Source: JBCDBD01 sp039184335
GTDB lineage: Bacteria > Bacteroidota > Bacteroidia > Flavobacteriales > Flavobacteriaceae
Reading direction: 5' to 3'
DNA: 64,000 bases
Assembly: GCA_039184335.1 (NCBI GenBank)
Contig: JBCDBD010000003.1
Location: 1-64,000 of the forward strand
Shown here: one piece after another, positions 1 through 8,159 of the stretch
How the letters are laid out: each line of letters opens with the position of its first letter
How positions within the stretch are numbered: the first letter of the stretch is position 1
The notes under the pieces: model-generated
The model's database searches: none
Told to the model about the DNA's origin: nothing
The model's input: the letters and a program-made list of their open reading frames with translations, nothing else
Position numbers and translations under genes: made by a program

Positions 1-88
1 ATTGTAAATAAATGATAATCATTGTTTTACATATTTATGTTTTAAAATAAAATTTTCTGCCAATTGTATAAATGGTTCATTATACCTG

Positions 89-101
89 ATGTACGGTACA
101 T
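89..101. promoter_or_regulatory. 13-bp perfect palindrome upstream of aspS
   Basis: ATGTAC-G-GTACAT is a perfect inverted repeat with 6-bp arms around one central base, about 70 bp before the aspS start and upstream of its likely -7 box. It could be an operator, but no regulator is assigned and a chance match in AT-rich DNA is possible. Confidence 0.25.
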
Positions 102-144
102 GCAAATCACCTGAAATCTTTTTCAATGAAAAACCGGAACTCAT

Positions 145-152
145 TACATTTG
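145..152 (+). promoter_or_regulatory. Bacteroidota -7 box before aspS
   Basis: TACATTTG matches the Bacteroidota sigma-A -7 consensus TAnnTTTG exactly and lies 19 bp before the aspS ATG. That implies a very short 5' leader. No convincing -33 TTG/TTTG element is visible at the right distance, so this is a half-supported promoter. Confidence 0.4.
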
Positions 153-171
153 CACTTCATAAAAAGCATTT

Positions 172-1929
172 ATGTACAGAGACTATACCTGCGGTGAGCT
201 GAGAACCGGCCATATTGGTCAAGAAATCACATTAAGTGGTTGGGTTCATAAATTACGGGACAAAGGCTTTGTGGTCTGGGTTGACCTTCGTGACCGCTAT
301 GGTATCACGCAACTGGTCTTTGATGAAGAACGTACTTCTAGACAAGTGCTTGAAGGGGCCCGGTCCCTAAGTCGTGAAACCGTGATCAAGGTCTTTGGCA
401 AAGTCATTGAAAGGACTTCAAAAAATTCAAACATCCCCACAGGGGAAATCGAATTGTTGGTCACTGAATTGGAAATACTCAATAAGGCAAGCTTGCCCCC
501 ATTTACCATAGAAGATGATACTGATGGTGGTGAAGACCTTAGAATGAAATACCGCTACCTCGATATTAGGCGAAACCCGATCAAGAACAACCTTATTTTT
601 CGCCACAAGGTTACCATGGAAGTTCGAAAATACCTTTCATCGAACGGTTTCATTGAGGTTGAGACACCCTATTTAATAAAGTCCACACCTGAAGGGGCCC
701 GCGATTTTGTGGTGCCCAGCCGAATGAACGAAGGCCAGTTCTACGCGCTGCCCCAATCACCACAGACCTTTAAACAGTTATTGATGGTCGGTGGTATGGA
801 CAAGTATTTTCAAATCGTCAAATGTTTTAGGGATGAAGACCTTAGGGCGGACAGACAGCCCGAATTCACACAGATCGATTGTGAAATGGCCTTTGTCGAG
901 CAAGAAGATGTACTTCATATCTTTGAAGGTTTGACCAAACACCTCTTAAAGGAAATCAAGGATATTGCCATCGATGCATTCCCTAGAATTACCTACGACG
1001 AGGCCATGGAACGCTATGGCAATGACAAGCCCGATATCCGTTTTGGGATGGAGTTCGGTGAACTGAACAAAGTGGCCCAGCACAAAGATTTCAATGTCTT
1101 CAATTCTGCTGAACTTGTTGTTGGTATCGCTGTACCTGGCGGTGCTTCTTATACGCGCAAGCAAATCGATGCACTTATCGATTGGGTCAAACGCCCACAG
1201 GTAGGTGCCAAAGGCATGGTGTATGTCAAGTGCAATGAAGATGGTTCGTTCAAATCATCGGTCGATAAATTCTACGATCAAGAAGACCTCAAAACCTGGG
1301 CTGGGGTTACTGGTGCCCAGGCTGGTGACCTTATCTGCGTACTCTCGGGTAAGACCAGTGAAACCAGGGCCCAACTCAGTGCCTTGCGTATGGAGCTCGC
1401 ACAGCGCTTAGGCCTTAGAAATCCAGATGAATTTGCCCCACTTTGGGTCATCGACTTTCCATTGTTGGAATTTGATGAAGCATCAGAAAATTACCATGCC
1501 ATGCACCATCCATTTACCTCGCCAAAGCCTGGCCAATTGACGCTATTGGATTCCAATCCCTCGGCGGTTCGGGCCAATGCTTATGATTTGGTATTGAACG
1601 GTAATGAAATTGGCGGTGGATCCATACGTATCCATGACAAGGAGACCCAGGCCATCATGTTCAAGCATTTAGGCTTTACCCCTGAAGAGGCAGAGGCCCA
1701 ATTTGGCTTTTTAATGGATGCTTTTCGCTATGGGGCTCCCCCACACGGTGGTATCGCCTTCGGTCTTGACCGCTTGGTCGCCATTTTGGGAGGCCAGGAG
1801 ACCATTCGTGATTTTATTGCCTTTCCAAAGAACAACAGTGGGCGTGATGTAATGATTGATGCACCCGCACCAATCGATGTGGAGCAATTAAGGGAATTGG
1901 GATTACAGCTTGATGTGCGCGATTCGTAA
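172..1929 (+). CDS. aspS: aspartate--tRNA ligase
   Basis: Class II aminoacyl-tRNA synthetase that charges tRNA-Asp in the cytoplasm; 585 aa, the usual bacterial length. An N-terminal OB-fold anticodon-binding domain (about residues 1-110, with SGWVHKLRDKG and VDLRDR) precedes the catalytic domain. Motif 1 region ETPYLIKSTPEGARDF is near 160-175, motif 2 FRDEDLRADRQPEF near 219-232 and motif 3 GLDRLVA near 530. The bacterial GAD insertion lies between motifs 2 and 3 (about 285-410). The ATG at 172 follows a TACATTTG box by 19 bp and has no Shine-Dalgarno site, normal for this phylum. The ClC gene follows 49 bp downstream on the same strand. Whether the enzyme also charges tRNA-Asn cannot be judged here. 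Confidence 0.97.
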   Translation: MYRDYTCGELRTGHIGQEITLSGWVHKLRDKGFVVWVDLRDRYGITQLVFDEERTSRQVLEGARSLSRETVIKVFGKVIERTSKNSNIPTGEIELLVTELEILNKASLPPFTIEDDTDGGEDLRMKYRYLDIRRNPIKNNLIFRHKVTMEVRKYLSSNGFIEVETPYLIKSTPEGARDFVVPSRMNEGQFYALPQSPQTFKQLLMVGGMDKYFQIVKCFRDEDLRADRQPEFTQIDCEMAFVEQEDVLHIFEGLTKHLLKEIKDIAIDAFPRITYDEAMERYGNDKPDIRFGMEFGELNKVAQHKDFNVFNSAELVVGIAVPGGASYTRKQIDALIDWVKRPQVGAKGMVYVKCNEDGSFKSSVDKFYDQEDLKTWAGVTGAQAGDLICVLSGKTSETRAQLSALRMELAQRLGLRNPDEFAPLWVIDFPLLEFDEASENYHAMHHPFTSPKPGQLTLLDSNPSAVRANAYDLVLNGNEIGGGSIRIHDKETQAIMFKHLGFTPEEAEAQFGFLMDAFRYGAPPHGGIAFGLDRLVAILGGQETIRDFIAFPKNNSGRDVMIDAPAPIDVEQLRELGLQLDVRDS

Positions 1930-1978
1930 TCGCTCAGGTATACGTCCTTTTTTATACTTTTAGGTATCGTAAACCACC

Positions 1979-3760
1979 ATGCCCAAAAGAAAAAATCCAC
2001 TGACCCGGTTTCTAAAATGGCGATACCGAAATATCTCCAACAAGACCTTTGTGCACCTCATGAGCCTCTTGGTCGGTTTTTTGGCTGGTTTGGTTGCCGT
2101 TACCCTAAAGAACGTGACTTATTTCATTCAGTCACTTCTTGAAAAAGGTATTATAATTTCTGAAAACCAACTCTATTTTGTATTGCCGATCATTGGGCTT
2201 GCCCTGGTATTCTTGTATGTCAGATTCATACATAAGGAAAAATTGGAGCATGCTGTCTCTTCCATCCTTTTTTCGCTATCAAAGCGAAGGGCACTTTTAT
2301 CCATTAAAAAAATATATACCCCGTTGATAACCGCTCCCCTCACCGTTGGGTTCGGGGGTTCTGTCGGACTTCTAGGACCTGCTGTAGCATCAGGTTCTGC
2401 GGTAAGCTCCAATTTGAGCAGGCTTTTTCATATTGACTCAAAAACCCGTTCCCTAATGGTGGCCTGTGCTTCATCAGGTGCCATTGCCTCAATTTTTCAA
2501 TCGCCCATCGCAGCCATTGTTTTTGCAGTGGAAGTATTCAGTTTAGATTTGACCATGCTATCTATGCTGCCCTTGCTTTTAGCATCAATTTCAGGAGTTT
2601 TGACCTCGTATTTCTTTTTGGGCAATGAGATTCTTTTCAGTTTCTCGCTCTCTGAAGGGTTTTTGCTGCGTGACACCCTTTTTTATGCACTTTTGGGTGT
2701 CGGCACCGCTTTTGCCTCTATCTACTTTACCAAAATGTATTTTGCCATTCTTAGGCTTTTCAGACCTTTTAAAAGCCAAACATACAAACTGTTGGCCGGT
2801 GGTTTGGCCATAGGCATCATGCTCTATCTTATTCCCCCATTGTATGGAGAAGGTTTTGGGTTTATCAACGATTTACTTGATGGCAACCATTTGAAAGCCT
2901 TGGGCAAAACACCGTTTGACGATTATATTGACAATATCTGGGTCGTCATAGCCCTACTCTTTGGGGTGACCATTTTCAAGGCCATTGCCATGACCACCAC
3001 CTTTGCCTTGGGCGGTGCAGGAGGTATTTTCATACCCACCATGGTCATGGGCAGCACCTTGGGCAATGTATTGGCCAAGGTCATCAACAATGCCGGATTT
3101 GGATTTCAGGTCTCTGAAAGCAATTTTACCTTGATCGGTATGGCAGGATTGATCGCTGGGGTAATTCACGCCCCTTTGACCGCAATTTTCTTGATTGCTG
3201 AAATTACCGGCGGATACCAATTATTTGTTCCATTGATGATAGCCGCATCTATTTCATACCTCATCACCAAGAACACCCTTGATTATACCATCTATACCAA
3301 AGAACTTGCCCAACAAGGGGCCCTGTTGACCCACAACAAGGACCAGGCCGTTTTGACCTTAATGAACCTAGAGGATGTCATCGAAAAAAACTTTAAGACG
3401 GTACACCCTTCAATGACCTTGGGTGAAATGCTGCACAAGGCCGTATCAAAATCATCCAGGAACATTTTTCCAGTGCTGGATGATGAAAAAAATTTGATCG
3501 GTATTGTTCTTTTGGACGATATTCGAGAATTTATGTTCAATGTCGAACTGCACAGCACCATTTATGTAAGCAACTTGATGCACCATCCACCAGAACATAT
3601 TTTCTTTGGTCAAGATACCATGAAACAGGTCATGAAAAAGTTCCAAGATAGTGGTGCCTGGAACCTACCCGTCATTCAAAATGGCAAATACAGTGGCTTT
3701 ATATCAAAATCAAAGCTTTTGACTGCCTATCGAAGAGAGCTGATCAATTATACCCGATAA
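1979..3760 (+). CDS. ClC-family chloride channel with CBS domain pair
   Basis: Polytopic inner-membrane anion transporter, 593 aa: a ClC core (about 20-440) followed by two CBS domains (about 455-590) likely to sense nucleotides. The selectivity loop GGAGGIFIP and the helix-N segment near 395 are recognisable. Two residues that matter in ClC-ec1 are changed. The GREGP loop that carries the external gating glutamate reads GLLGP here (about residues 128-132). The inner proton glutamate of the IEEM motif reads VEVF (about 184-187), leaving only the first glutamate. Loss of both favours a passive chloride channel over a Cl-/H+ antiporter; this is inference. The next gene starts 2 bp after the stop, so the two are surely cotranscribed. 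Confidence 0.9.
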   Translation: MPKRKNPLTRFLKWRYRNISNKTFVHLMSLLVGFLAGLVAVTLKNVTYFIQSLLEKGIIISENQLYFVLPIIGLALVFLYVRFIHKEKLEHAVSSILFSLSKRRALLSIKKIYTPLITAPLTVGFGGSVGLLGPAVASGSAVSSNLSRLFHIDSKTRSLMVACASSGAIASIFQSPIAAIVFAVEVFSLDLTMLSMLPLLLASISGVLTSYFFLGNEILFSFSLSEGFLLRDTLFYALLGVGTAFASIYFTKMYFAILRLFRPFKSQTYKLLAGGLAIGIMLYLIPPLYGEGFGFINDLLDGNHLKALGKTPFDDYIDNIWVVIALLFGVTIFKAIAMTTTFALGGAGGIFIPTMVMGSTLGNVLAKVINNAGFGFQVSESNFTLIGMAGLIAGVIHAPLTAIFLIAEITGGYQLFVPLMIAASISYLITKNTLDYTIYTKELAQQGALLTHNKDQAVLTLMNLEDVIEKNFKTVHPSMTLGEMLHKAVSKSSRNIFPVLDDEKNLIGIVLLDDIREFMFNVELHSTIYVSNLMHHPPEHIFFGQDTMKQVMKKFQDSGAWNLPVIQNGKYSGFISKSKLLTAYRRELINYTR

Positions 3761-3762
3761 AC

Positions 3763-4014
3763 ATGAAATTCAAGTACCTCATCCTATTCATTGTGTTACT
3801 GTCCATAGCCTTGATTGTTTATGGCTTTGTATTGAAACCTGATAAAAATGCCGATTTGTATATCGGTCTTGGCACTGTTGGGCTTTTTCTTTTGGCAATG
3901 CCCCTTTTCTTGATCAAGGAAAGTAGGGGCAAAAAAATGAAAGATTATATGCTTACCAGAGAGAACATTGAAAAAATGAAAATAAATGATAGGAGAAATA
4001 CTGAAAATCAATAA
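3763..4014 (+). CDS. small two-helix membrane protein
   Basis: 83 aa, no family recognised. It has an N-terminal hydrophobic helix (about 4-24, with SIALIVYGFVL), a short polar link containing KPDKNAD, a second helix (about 35-52) and a basic, charged C-terminal tail rich in K, E, R and N. It starts 2 bp after the ClC stop codon, so it is translationally linked to the channel and may be an accessory subunit (inference). The 68-aa protein at 31572-31778 has the same plan and the same IALIVY segment and also sits directly behind a membrane transporter gene (marC-like), so the two may be distant paralogues. Confidence 0.7.
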   Translation: MKFKYLILFIVLLSIALIVYGFVLKPDKNADLYIGLGTVGLFLLAMPLFLIKESRGKKMKDYMLTRENIEKMKINDRRNTENQ

Positions 4015-4037
4015 TTTTCTTGAGATTTAAAGTCTAT

Positions 4038-4071
4038 TTTGACTTCTTCTATTCAAAATAGTATACTTTCG
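4038..4071 (+). promoter_or_regulatory. promoter of the cold-shock gene
   Basis: TTTG at 4038-4041 and TACTTTCG at 4064-4071, 22 bp apart, resemble the Bacteroidota -33 (TTTG) and -7 (TAnnTTTG) elements, with one mismatch in the latter. Transcription would start near 4077, giving an AT-rich leader of about 20 nt before the ATG at 4096. Confidence 0.4.
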
Positions 4072-4095
4072 CACTTTAACATTTATTTTTTTTTA

Positions 4096-4290
4096 ATGAC
4101 TGGAACAGTAAAATTTTTCAATGATTCCAAAGGTTATGGATTCATAACCAACGACGACACCGGAAAAGACATCTTCGTTCATGCAACGGCATTGAATGGA
4201 GTGGAATTGAACGAAGGCGACAAAGTAGAATACCAAGAAGAAGAGGGAAGAAAAGGAGTGGTTGCTGCACAAGTGCAAGTAATCGGATAA
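4096..4290 (+). CDS. cold-shock domain protein (CspA family)
   Basis: 64-aa single cold-shock domain, the standard length. It begins MTGTVKFFNDSKGYGFI and shows both RNA-binding motifs: RNP1 (KGYGFIT) and RNP2 (DIFVHAT). CspA-type proteins bind single-stranded RNA and DNA and act as RNA chaperones. The open frame extends upstream to 4039, but the ATG at 4096 is chosen because it gives the canonical N-terminus and lies downstream of the likely promoter. A strong terminator follows at 4318, so the gene is monocistronic. The name cspA is not assigned because several paralogues are usual in this group. Confidence 0.95.
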   Translation: MTGTVKFFNDSKGYGFITNDDTGKDIFVHATALNGVELNEGDKVEYQEEEGRKGVVAAQVQVIG

Positions 4291-4317
4291 CAATATTTTA
4301 TTTTGATTTGATTTTGA

Positions 4318-4344
4318 AACCCCGGCCTAAAACCGGGGTTTTTT
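4318..4344 (+). terminator. intrinsic terminator after the cold-shock gene
   Basis: AACCCCGG, loop CCTAAAA, CCGGGGTT, then a T-run: an 8-bp GC-rich stem. It lies between the cold-shock gene (+) and tadA (-). The T-run reaches the tadA stop codon at 4343, so the 3' end of tadA overlaps the hairpin and it may serve both directions. Confidence 0.85.
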
Positions 4345-4792
4345 AATTTAGATTCCTTTTTTGGATAAAAAAACGCTTTAAAAGCTCCGAAGCTTCATGC
4401 TCTAGGACACCGCCTACGATTTCTGTTTTTGGGTGTACATGGGTGCCCATGACATTAAATCCACGTTCCAGGTCCGCCGCACCATAGACAATCTTGGAAA
4501 TTTGACTCCAATACAGTGCCCCTGCACACATTTGGCAGGGCTCTAGCGTAACATAGAGGGTACAATTGTGTAAGTATTTGCCTCCTAAAAAATTGGATGC
4601 CGCAGTTATCGCCTGCATTTCGGCATGTGCTGTAACATCTTTTAGGCGTTCGGTAAGATTATGTGCCCTTCCAATGATCCTGTTGTCAATGACCACTACG
4701 GCCCCAACAGGTACTTCGCCACTTTCAAACGCTCTAAAGGCCTCTTCAAGGGCCTTTTTCATGAAGTAGGTATCATTAAAGGGGTTTTCCAA
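4343..4792 (-). CDS. tadA: tRNA-specific adenosine deaminase
   Basis: Zinc-dependent deaminase converting A34 to inosine in tRNA-Arg(ACG). The protein has the HAE zinc/catalytic motif (TAHAEMQAI) and the PCQMC cysteine pair, plus the typical C-terminal RFFIQKRNLN. The open frame runs back to 4885, but the extra 31 residues are not typical of the family. I choose a TTG start at 4792, which gives 149 aa beginning (M)ENPFNDTYFMKKAL, the usual length and N-terminus in flavobacteria. A TAAGTTTG -7 box at 4814-4821 supports this. The gene is divergent from dxs. An internal ATG (MKKAL) is an alternative start. Confidence 0.9.
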   Translation of the reverse strand: MENPFNDTYFMKKALEEAFRAFESGEVPVGAVVVIDNRIIGRAHNLTERLKDVTAHAEMQAITAASNFLGGKYLHNCTLYVTLEPCQMCAGALYWSQISKIVYGAADLERGFNVMGTHVHPKTEIVGGVLEHEASELLKRFFIQKRNLN

Positions 4793-4813
4793 CGCGGCAA
4801 TACTTTGTATGGC

Positions 4814-4821
4814 CAAACTTA
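4814..4821 (-). promoter_or_regulatory. -7 box of tadA
   Basis: On the minus strand this reads TAAGTTTG, a perfect TAnnTTTG, 21 bp before the proposed TTG start. A longer tadA frame beginning at 4885 would place the box inside the coding region, so the box helps decide the start. Confidence 0.4.
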
Positions 4822-4848
4822 CTATAAAATCATATGACCGATAATAGG

Positions 4849-4856
4849 TATTTTTG
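4849..4856 (+). promoter_or_regulatory. -7 box of dxs
   Basis: TATTTTTG matches TAnnTTTG exactly and ends 10 bp before the proposed TTG start of dxs at 4867. The mRNA would be almost leaderless. No clear -33 element is seen. Confidence 0.35.
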
Positions 4857-4866
4857 TTTTTATTTC

Positions 4867-6645
4867 TTGAAAAAGCTTTTAACACATATCAACTCCCCTA
4901 AAGAGCTCAAAAAATTGCATTTTGGGGATCTTCCCCAATTGGCAAAAGAGCTTCGGGAGTTCATCATTGCCATTATTTCAACAAAGGAGGGCCATCTTGG
5001 TGCGAGCTTGGGCGTTGTCGAATTGACCATTGCGCTACATTATGTCTTTGATACCCCTAATGACAAACTTATTTGGGATGTGGGCCATCAAGCCTATGGC
5101 CATAAAATTTTGACCGGCCGAAAAGAAATTTTTGAGACGAACCGACAACTCGGCGGAATCAGTGGTTTTCCGAAAAGAAGTGAAAGCGAATACGACGATT
5201 TTGGCACTGGGCACAGTTCCACTTCGATCTCTGCCATTTTAGGGATGGCCCTGGCGTCAAAACTCGATGGACAACAGCAAAGACAGCATATTGCAGTAAT
5301 CGGTGATGCGTCGATTGCCAGCGGAATGGCGTTTGAGGCATTGAACCATCTCGGAGAGACCAATGCCAACGTGCTCATCGTTCTAAATGACAATGCCATT
5401 GGCATTGACCCCAGTGTAGGTGCATTGAAAAAATACCTCACCAACGTAAAGAAAGGCACCGCCAAGGACGAAAATATCTTTGAATGCCTCAACTTAGCCT
5501 ATAGCGGTCCCATCGACGGCCATGATCTGGGTATGTTGATCTCAGAACTGAAGCGGTTGCAAAAAATCAACGGACCCAAACTGCTCCACCTCATAACCGT
5601 AAAGGGGAAAGGTCTGAAAAAAGCAGAGGAAAACCAGGTAGCCTACCATGCTCCAGGAAAATTTGATGCCAAAACGGGTGAAAAAATAAAAACATCCTAT
5701 GAAAATATTCCTCCCAAATACCAAGATGTATTTGGCCATACCTTGGTAGAACTGGCCAAAGCGAACAAAAAAATTGTAGGTATTACCCCCGCCATGCCTA
5801 CAGGCAGTTCACTAAAATTCATGATGCAAGAATTTCCCCAAAGGGCTTTTGATGTGGGTATCGCTGAGCAACATGCGGTCACTTTGGCGGCAGGCATGGC
5901 CACCCAAGGCCTAGTTCCTTTCTGTACCATATATTCGACCTTTTTGCAGCGGGCTTATGATCAGGTCATTCACGATGTGGCCCTGCAAAACCTACCCGTT
6001 ATTTTTTGTCTTGATCGTGCCGGACTTGTCGGTCAAGATGGCCCGACACATCATGGGGTTTTTGATATGGCCTTTTTGCGCTGTATTCCCAACCTGACCA
6101 TTTTCGCCCCCATGAACGAGATGGAATTGCGCAACATCATGTTCACTGCCCAAAAGGGCTTAAAACACCCGATAGCCATTCGCTACCCAAGGGGCAGGGG
6201 AACCACTAAGAATTGGCAGCGACCCTTTGATACGGTTGAACTTTATCGGGCAAGAGAACTTCAAAAAGGAAGCACGGTCGCCCTATTGTCCATAGGGCAC
6301 ATCGGCAACTCTATCAAGACATTGGTTGCCCAAACCAAAAACCCGGCACTGATCGGTCATTATGACATGCGGTTTGTCAAACCCTTAGATACGAAAATGC
6401 TTGATACCATCTTCAGCCAATACAAGCATATCGTTACCGTTGAAGACGGCTGTAAAACAGGAGGTTTTGGATCTGCCATTTTAGAATACGCCAATGCAAA
6501 AGGATATCAAAATCCGTTAAAGATGTTCGGTATAGGGGATCGCTTCATTGCGCATGGCACGATTGAAGAACTACATCAAATGGTTCAGATCGATATACTA
6601 TCGATCAAGAATTACCTGAAAGAGGAACTATGCTTGGACCTATAG
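4867..6645 (+). CDS. dxs: 1-deoxy-D-xylulose-5-phosphate synthase
   Basis: First enzyme of the MEP isoprenoid pathway: condenses pyruvate and glyceraldehyde-3-phosphate using thiamine diphosphate. The N-terminal part has the TPP motif beginning GDASIASGMAFEAL and ending VLNDN. The transketolase pyrimidine domain has DVGIAEQHAVTLAAGMA with the catalytic glutamate near residue 332, and a transketolase C domain follows. The open frame begins at ATG 4834, but TTG at 4867 gives (M)KKLLTHINSPKEL, the usual flavobacterial N-terminus, 592 aa. The protein is shorter than the roughly 620-aa enterobacterial form. Its end overlaps the convergent dgt by 6 bp. Confidence 0.95.
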   Translation: MKKLLTHINSPKELKKLHFGDLPQLAKELREFIIAIISTKEGHLGASLGVVELTIALHYVFDTPNDKLIWDVGHQAYGHKILTGRKEIFETNRQLGGISGFPKRSESEYDDFGTGHSSTSISAILGMALASKLDGQQQRQHIAVIGDASIASGMAFEALNHLGETNANVLIVLNDNAIGIDPSVGALKKYLTNVKKGTAKDENIFECLNLAYSGPIDGHDLGMLISELKRLQKINGPKLLHLITVKGKGLKKAEENQVAYHAPGKFDAKTGEKIKTSYENIPPKYQDVFGHTLVELAKANKKIVGITPAMPTGSSLKFMMQEFPQRAFDVGIAEQHAVTLAAGMATQGLVPFCTIYSTFLQRAYDQVIHDVALQNLPVIFCLDRAGLVGQDGPTHHGVFDMAFLRCIPNLTIFAPMNEMELRNIMFTAQKGLKHPIAIRYPRGRGTTKNWQRPFDTVELYRARELQKGSTVALLSIGHIGNSIKTLVAQTKNPALIGHYDMRFVKPLDTKMLDTIFSQYKHIVTVEDGCKTGGFGSAILEYANAKGYQNPLKMFGIGDRFIAHGTIEELHQMVQIDILSIKNYLKEELCLDL

Positions 6646-7998
6646 GTGTTTTCCGGTAATCTTATTGTGGATGCTTACAGCGGCACTGTCAGAAAGGCTG
6701 GCTACAAAACAGCATGTATTGAGCAAAATACGATAGATCGATCCATTGGTTACCTTAAAGCGGTCTGGCAAGGTTTTCATGACCAAACGGTCGTAATTGC
6801 CGGCAATACCTTCATAACTCTTGACCGCAGCTGAGCAATATACCTCCAAAATATCCAAAATGATTTGATATCCAGCAATTTCCTTTTCAATTACTTCAGG
6901 TGATTGGTAGATTTTTGATACGCTCAATGTGATGATATCTTCAATCTGTGCCTTATACTGGCTTTTTTGCAACAAAGCGGTTTCAAAGCTTCCTTCTAGG
7001 ATAGACTCTTCATGCTCCTCAAAAATATTGACCGCATCTGTAATCAAGGTGCTTATCGATAGTGCCCTCAAATAACTCAACCTATCACTTGTGTTGCGCA
7101 TGCTACGGTATTTTTTGGGGTTGATGTTGTCTTTGACCAAATTGATCAAATATTCCAGGGCATAGTCTTCCGATAGCAATCCAAGATTGATTCCGTCCTC
7201 AAAGTCAATGATGGTATAACAGATATCATCAGCTGCCTCGACAAGATAGGTCAGTGGATGTCTGTAAAAGCCAATTTCTGGGTTAAGGGTATTGCGTCGC
7301 AACCCCAATTCTTGTGCTACTTCTAGAAAAAATTCTTTATCTGCTTGAAAAAAACCAAATTTCTTGTCTACAATATGGCCCGATGGCTTTTTGGGAAGGG
7401 ATTCTTTGGGGTATTTCATAAAAGCCCCCAATGTGGCATAACTTAAGCGCAACCCTCCCGGGACACCTTCCCGTGTTTCGGTCAAAAGGCGGAATCCATT
7501 GGCATTTCCCTCAAAATCAATAAGGTCTTGCAGTTCTTTTTCTGAAAGGTAATTACAGAATTTTGTGCCATTTCCGCTTGCAAAATACGATCCAATGGCT
7601 TTTTCACCACTGTGGCCAAAAGGGGGGTTGCCAATATCATGAGCCAAAGATGCCGCTGCCACAATAGCCCCAAAATCATTAAATCGAAAACCGAGGAAAT
7701 CGCGGAGGCCAGGATATTTTTCAAGTATTTTTTTTCCCGCTGTACGACCAAGACTTCTACCGACCACTGAGACTTCTAAACTATGGGTGAGCCGCGTATG
7801 TACAAAGTCTTTCTTTGATCCAACACCAATGGGCATTGGAATTACTTGTGTTTTGTCTTGAAGGCTCCTAAAAGCTGAAGAAAAAATAATACGGTCATAA
7901 TCCACATCAAAGCCCAACCGGGTTTCATCCTGCTCATGTCGCAGCCTTTTCTTGGTATCGCCATGGCGCTTTAACGAAAGTAACTGTTCCCAGTTCAT
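6640..7998 (-). CDS. dgt: deoxyguanosinetriphosphate triphosphohydrolase
   Basis: HD-domain hydrolase that splits dGTP to deoxyguanosine and triphosphate, controlling dNTP pools. 452 aa, the size of Dgt rather than the shorter dNTPase group. The metal-binding HD pattern is visible: H in VHTRLTHSLEV (near 70) and the HD pair in SLAHDIGNPPFGHSGE (near 117). The start MNWEQLLSLKRHG with RRLRHEQD-like sequence after it matches family N-termini. It is tail-to-tail with dxs, with a 6-bp overlap. Two class I ribonucleotide reductases and a dCMP-deaminase-family gene are also present in this window. Confidence 0.93.
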   Translation of the reverse strand: MNWEQLLSLKRHGDTKKRLRHEQDETRLGFDVDYDRIIFSSAFRSLQDKTQVIPMPIGVGSKKDFVHTRLTHSLEVSVVGRSLGRTAGKKILEKYPGLRDFLGFRFNDFGAIVAAASLAHDIGNPPFGHSGEKAIGSYFASGNGTKFCNYLSEKELQDLIDFEGNANGFRLLTETREGVPGGLRLSYATLGAFMKYPKESLPKKPSGHIVDKKFGFFQADKEFFLEVAQELGLRRNTLNPEIGFYRHPLTYLVEAADDICYTIIDFEDGINLGLLSEDYALEYLINLVKDNINPKKYRSMRNTSDRLSYLRALSISTLITDAVNIFEEHEESILEGSFETALLQKSQYKAQIEDIITLSVSKIYQSPEVIEKEIAGYQIILDILEVYCSAAVKSYEGIAGNYDRLVMKTLPDRFKVTNGSIYRILLNTCCFVASLSDSAAVSIHNKITGKHL

Positions 7999-8159
7999 TT
8001 GGCTTTCCTTTTAGGGGCGAAGATAACCGATTTGCAACTTTATTTGCGAGGGTCAAAAACATTCCCCATTGTACTACTATTTTTCATACTGTATTTGGTA
8101 ACATTTTATTAACCTGCATGCGGAATTATAATAGCATTTTTGTTTTTATTTGATTTTTG

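Noticed and set aside
4039..4095. N-terminal extension of the cold-shock protein
   Set aside because: Extra 19 residues precede the canonical MTGTVKFF start and overlap the likely promoter.
5094..5492. 132-aa minus-strand frame inside dxs
   Set aside because: Antisense shadow of a conserved enzyme; no family features.
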